14,654 bases of DNA from Bacteroidales bacterium (lineage in GTDB: Bacteria > Bacteroidota > Bacteroidia > Bacteroidales > UBA7960): the NCBI GenBank assembly GCA_007120675.1, contig SKNE01000221.1, forward strand, positions 1 to 14,654, read 5' to 3'. Position numbers and translations under genes: made by a program. The notes beneath the pieces are model-generated. The model was not told the DNA's origin and searched no databases. It saw only the letters and a list, made by a program, of their open reading frames with translations. This document shows, piece by piece, positions 13,553-14,654 of the stretch. Positions within the stretch are counted from its first letter, which is position 1; each line of letters begins with the position of its first letter.

Positions 13553-14608
13553 TTAATGCCTGTCGGCCAGGAAGAACTGCCAGTTGTTGATGTCCCGGAT
13601 ATCTTTCCCGGCCAGGAAGAAGTCGTGCGATGAGGCGTCCAGGGATGTTGGACGAACGAGCACGGGAAGGCCTTCTTTGCCCAGCAATCTCCGCAACTGT
13701 CCGGGAATGGACCAAAAACCACAGCTTTTGAGCAGGCGGGCGTCGTCAGCTGACAAGGCCCAGCTGCGCAGGAAGGGAATTTTGCAGGCGTTCACCATCA
13801 CGCCGGTGAGTTCCCGCAGGCTGTTTGGTTCACCACAGGCGTACTCCCAGAGCAAATACTGGGTATTGGATACCCTTCTGATCACGGCAAAGGCATCCAT
13901 CTCTCCCCCATCATAGAGAAAGGCAAACAGGTATTTCTCAGGCTGTAAGGCATAGCGCCAGTGATAGTATTCCCTGCTTCGCTCATTGACCAGTATCCCC
14001 GGCTTTCTGCTGTTGTATGCCAGCTGCGACATCTCATCGGCCCTGGGCAGGGGGGCGATCACGACCTGTTTGCCCGATGGGGCGGATAGCCCTGTTGATT
14101 CCAGCGGCCAGTGGCGGCCCTTTGACCTGGCCGGCAGGTAATGTCCGGGGCTGGGCCGCAGCACAAAATGTTTCTTTCCGCTGGTGGACTGCCAGCCCAG
14201 CTTGAGGTTTCCGGGGGTGCTCAGGGCATTGGATGAAAGGTTGAACACCACGGCTTCCCCTGTTGGCAAGCTGCCTGCCCGTTCAAAAAATTCTTTGCTG
14301 AGGCTTGAAGAGACGCCTTTTCGGCGAAAGGCCGGATGCACGATGGCATCGGATGGGGTGAACGCCCGGACGGGCCTGTCCTGTCCCATCCTGAACCGCT
14401 GTTCGACGAAGGACTTAAAACCAATGAGCTGTCCATTGTACCGGGCCAGGTATATGTGTGGATCGATGCTGAAGGGATTCTTCTCATAACGCCAGGTGAA
14501 CAGATCCTGCCGTTCTTGTCCACCAAGGTGGCTCCACAAAAGGGCTAGCAATTCCATGGCAGCCTCTTTGAAGCTTTCATCGTACCGCAAGATCTCCAAT
14601 CTCTTCAT
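13553..14608 (-). CDS. GNAT-fold acyltransferase of the type found in polysaccharide clusters
   Basis: Probable acyl-CoA-dependent N-acyltransferase; the substrate is unknown. From the ATG at 14608 the protein has 351 residues, long for one GNAT domain. The first half holds FTWRYEKNPF (37-46), then strands leading to DAIVHPAFRRKGVSSSLSKE (87-106), in which RRKGVSS (95-101) is the acetyl-CoA pyrophosphate-binding motif. The second half has a similar YHWRYALQPEKYLFAFLYDG pattern, suggesting a duplicated, perhaps degenerate, GNAT fold. Such proteins are common in capsule and exopolysaccharide clusters. The frame stays open upstream through a GTG at 14650 to the window edge, so a longer protein is formally possible, but MKRLEILRYDESF looks like a natural start. 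It ends 228 bases before the preferred flippase ATG, with the antisense tRNA-His in between. Confidence 0.78.
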   Translation of the reverse strand: MKRLEILRYDESFKEAAMELLALLWSHLGGQERQDLFTWRYEKNPFSIDPHIYLARYNGQLIGFKSFVEQRFRMGQDRPVRAFTPSDAIVHPAFRRKGVSSSLSKEFFERAGSLPTGEAVVFNLSSNALSTPGNLKLGWQSTSGKKHFVLRPSPGHYLPARSKGRHWPLESTGLSAPSGKQVVIAPLPRADEMSQLAYNSRKPGILVNERSREYYHWRYALQPEKYLFAFLYDGGEMDAFAVIRRVSNTQYLLWEYACGEPNSLRELTGVMVNACKIPFLRSWALSADDARLLKSCGFWSIPGQLRRLLGKEGLPVLVRPTSLDASSHDFFLAGKDIRDINNWQFFLADRH

Positions 14609-14654
14609 ATTCGTTGTCGTTTGGTTCAATTGATGATGCGCTTCTCTCACTGGC

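Overview
The window reads as chromosomal DNA from a member of the Bacteroidota, probably a Bacteroidales-like or related environmental lineage with moderately high GC. The evidence is a Bacteroidetes-type trigger factor, a DUF4294 protein (a family I know only from this phylum), a long OppC-type permease of a form common in the phylum, and several matches to the Bacteroidetes -7 promoter element TAnnTTTG. Clear Shine-Dalgarno sequences are largely absent. I cannot name the genus.

Layout. (1) Bases 2-3514, plus strand: a protein quality-control block with the C-terminal part of trigger factor (tig, cut by the left edge), clpP, clpX and a secreted DUF4294 protein. (2) Bases 3590-6198, minus strand: a membrane sugar-1-phosphate transferase that would start glycan synthesis on undecaprenyl phosphate, and a Gfo/Idh/MocA dehydrogenase that probably acts on a nucleotide sugar. 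(3) 6303-6956, plus: protein-L-isoaspartate O-methyltransferase (pcm), followed by a GC-rich, 38-bp-period tandem repeat in a convergent intergenic gap. (4) 7178-8401, minus: a lone peptide-type ABC permease. (5) 8617-9174, plus: an exported thioredoxin-fold protein with a CGWC site. (6) 9171-14608, minus: a surface-polysaccharide set with an asparagine-synthase homologue lacking the glutaminase cysteine, a GT4 glycosyltransferase, a Wzx-like flippase and a GNAT-fold protein. A tRNA-His gene with its own promoter and terminator lies on the opposite strand between the flippase and the GNAT gene.

How the genes work together. Trigger factor, ClpP and ClpX form the usual folding and degradation block. 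The sugar transferase, dehydrogenase, GT4, flippase, asparagine-synthase homologue and GNAT protein could all serve one lipid-linked glycan pathway: initiation, sugar modification, extension, amidation or acylation, and flipping. That link is inferred from function. The sugar transferase is separated from the main set by unrelated genes, and no polymerase, ligase or export gene is visible here.

No gap exceeds 300 bases. I see no CRISPR array, transposase, integrase, rRNA or phage gene. The least explained items are the GC-rich repeat, the amidotransferase-like gene without a glutaminase nucleophile, and a short coding-like tail after the dehydrogenase.
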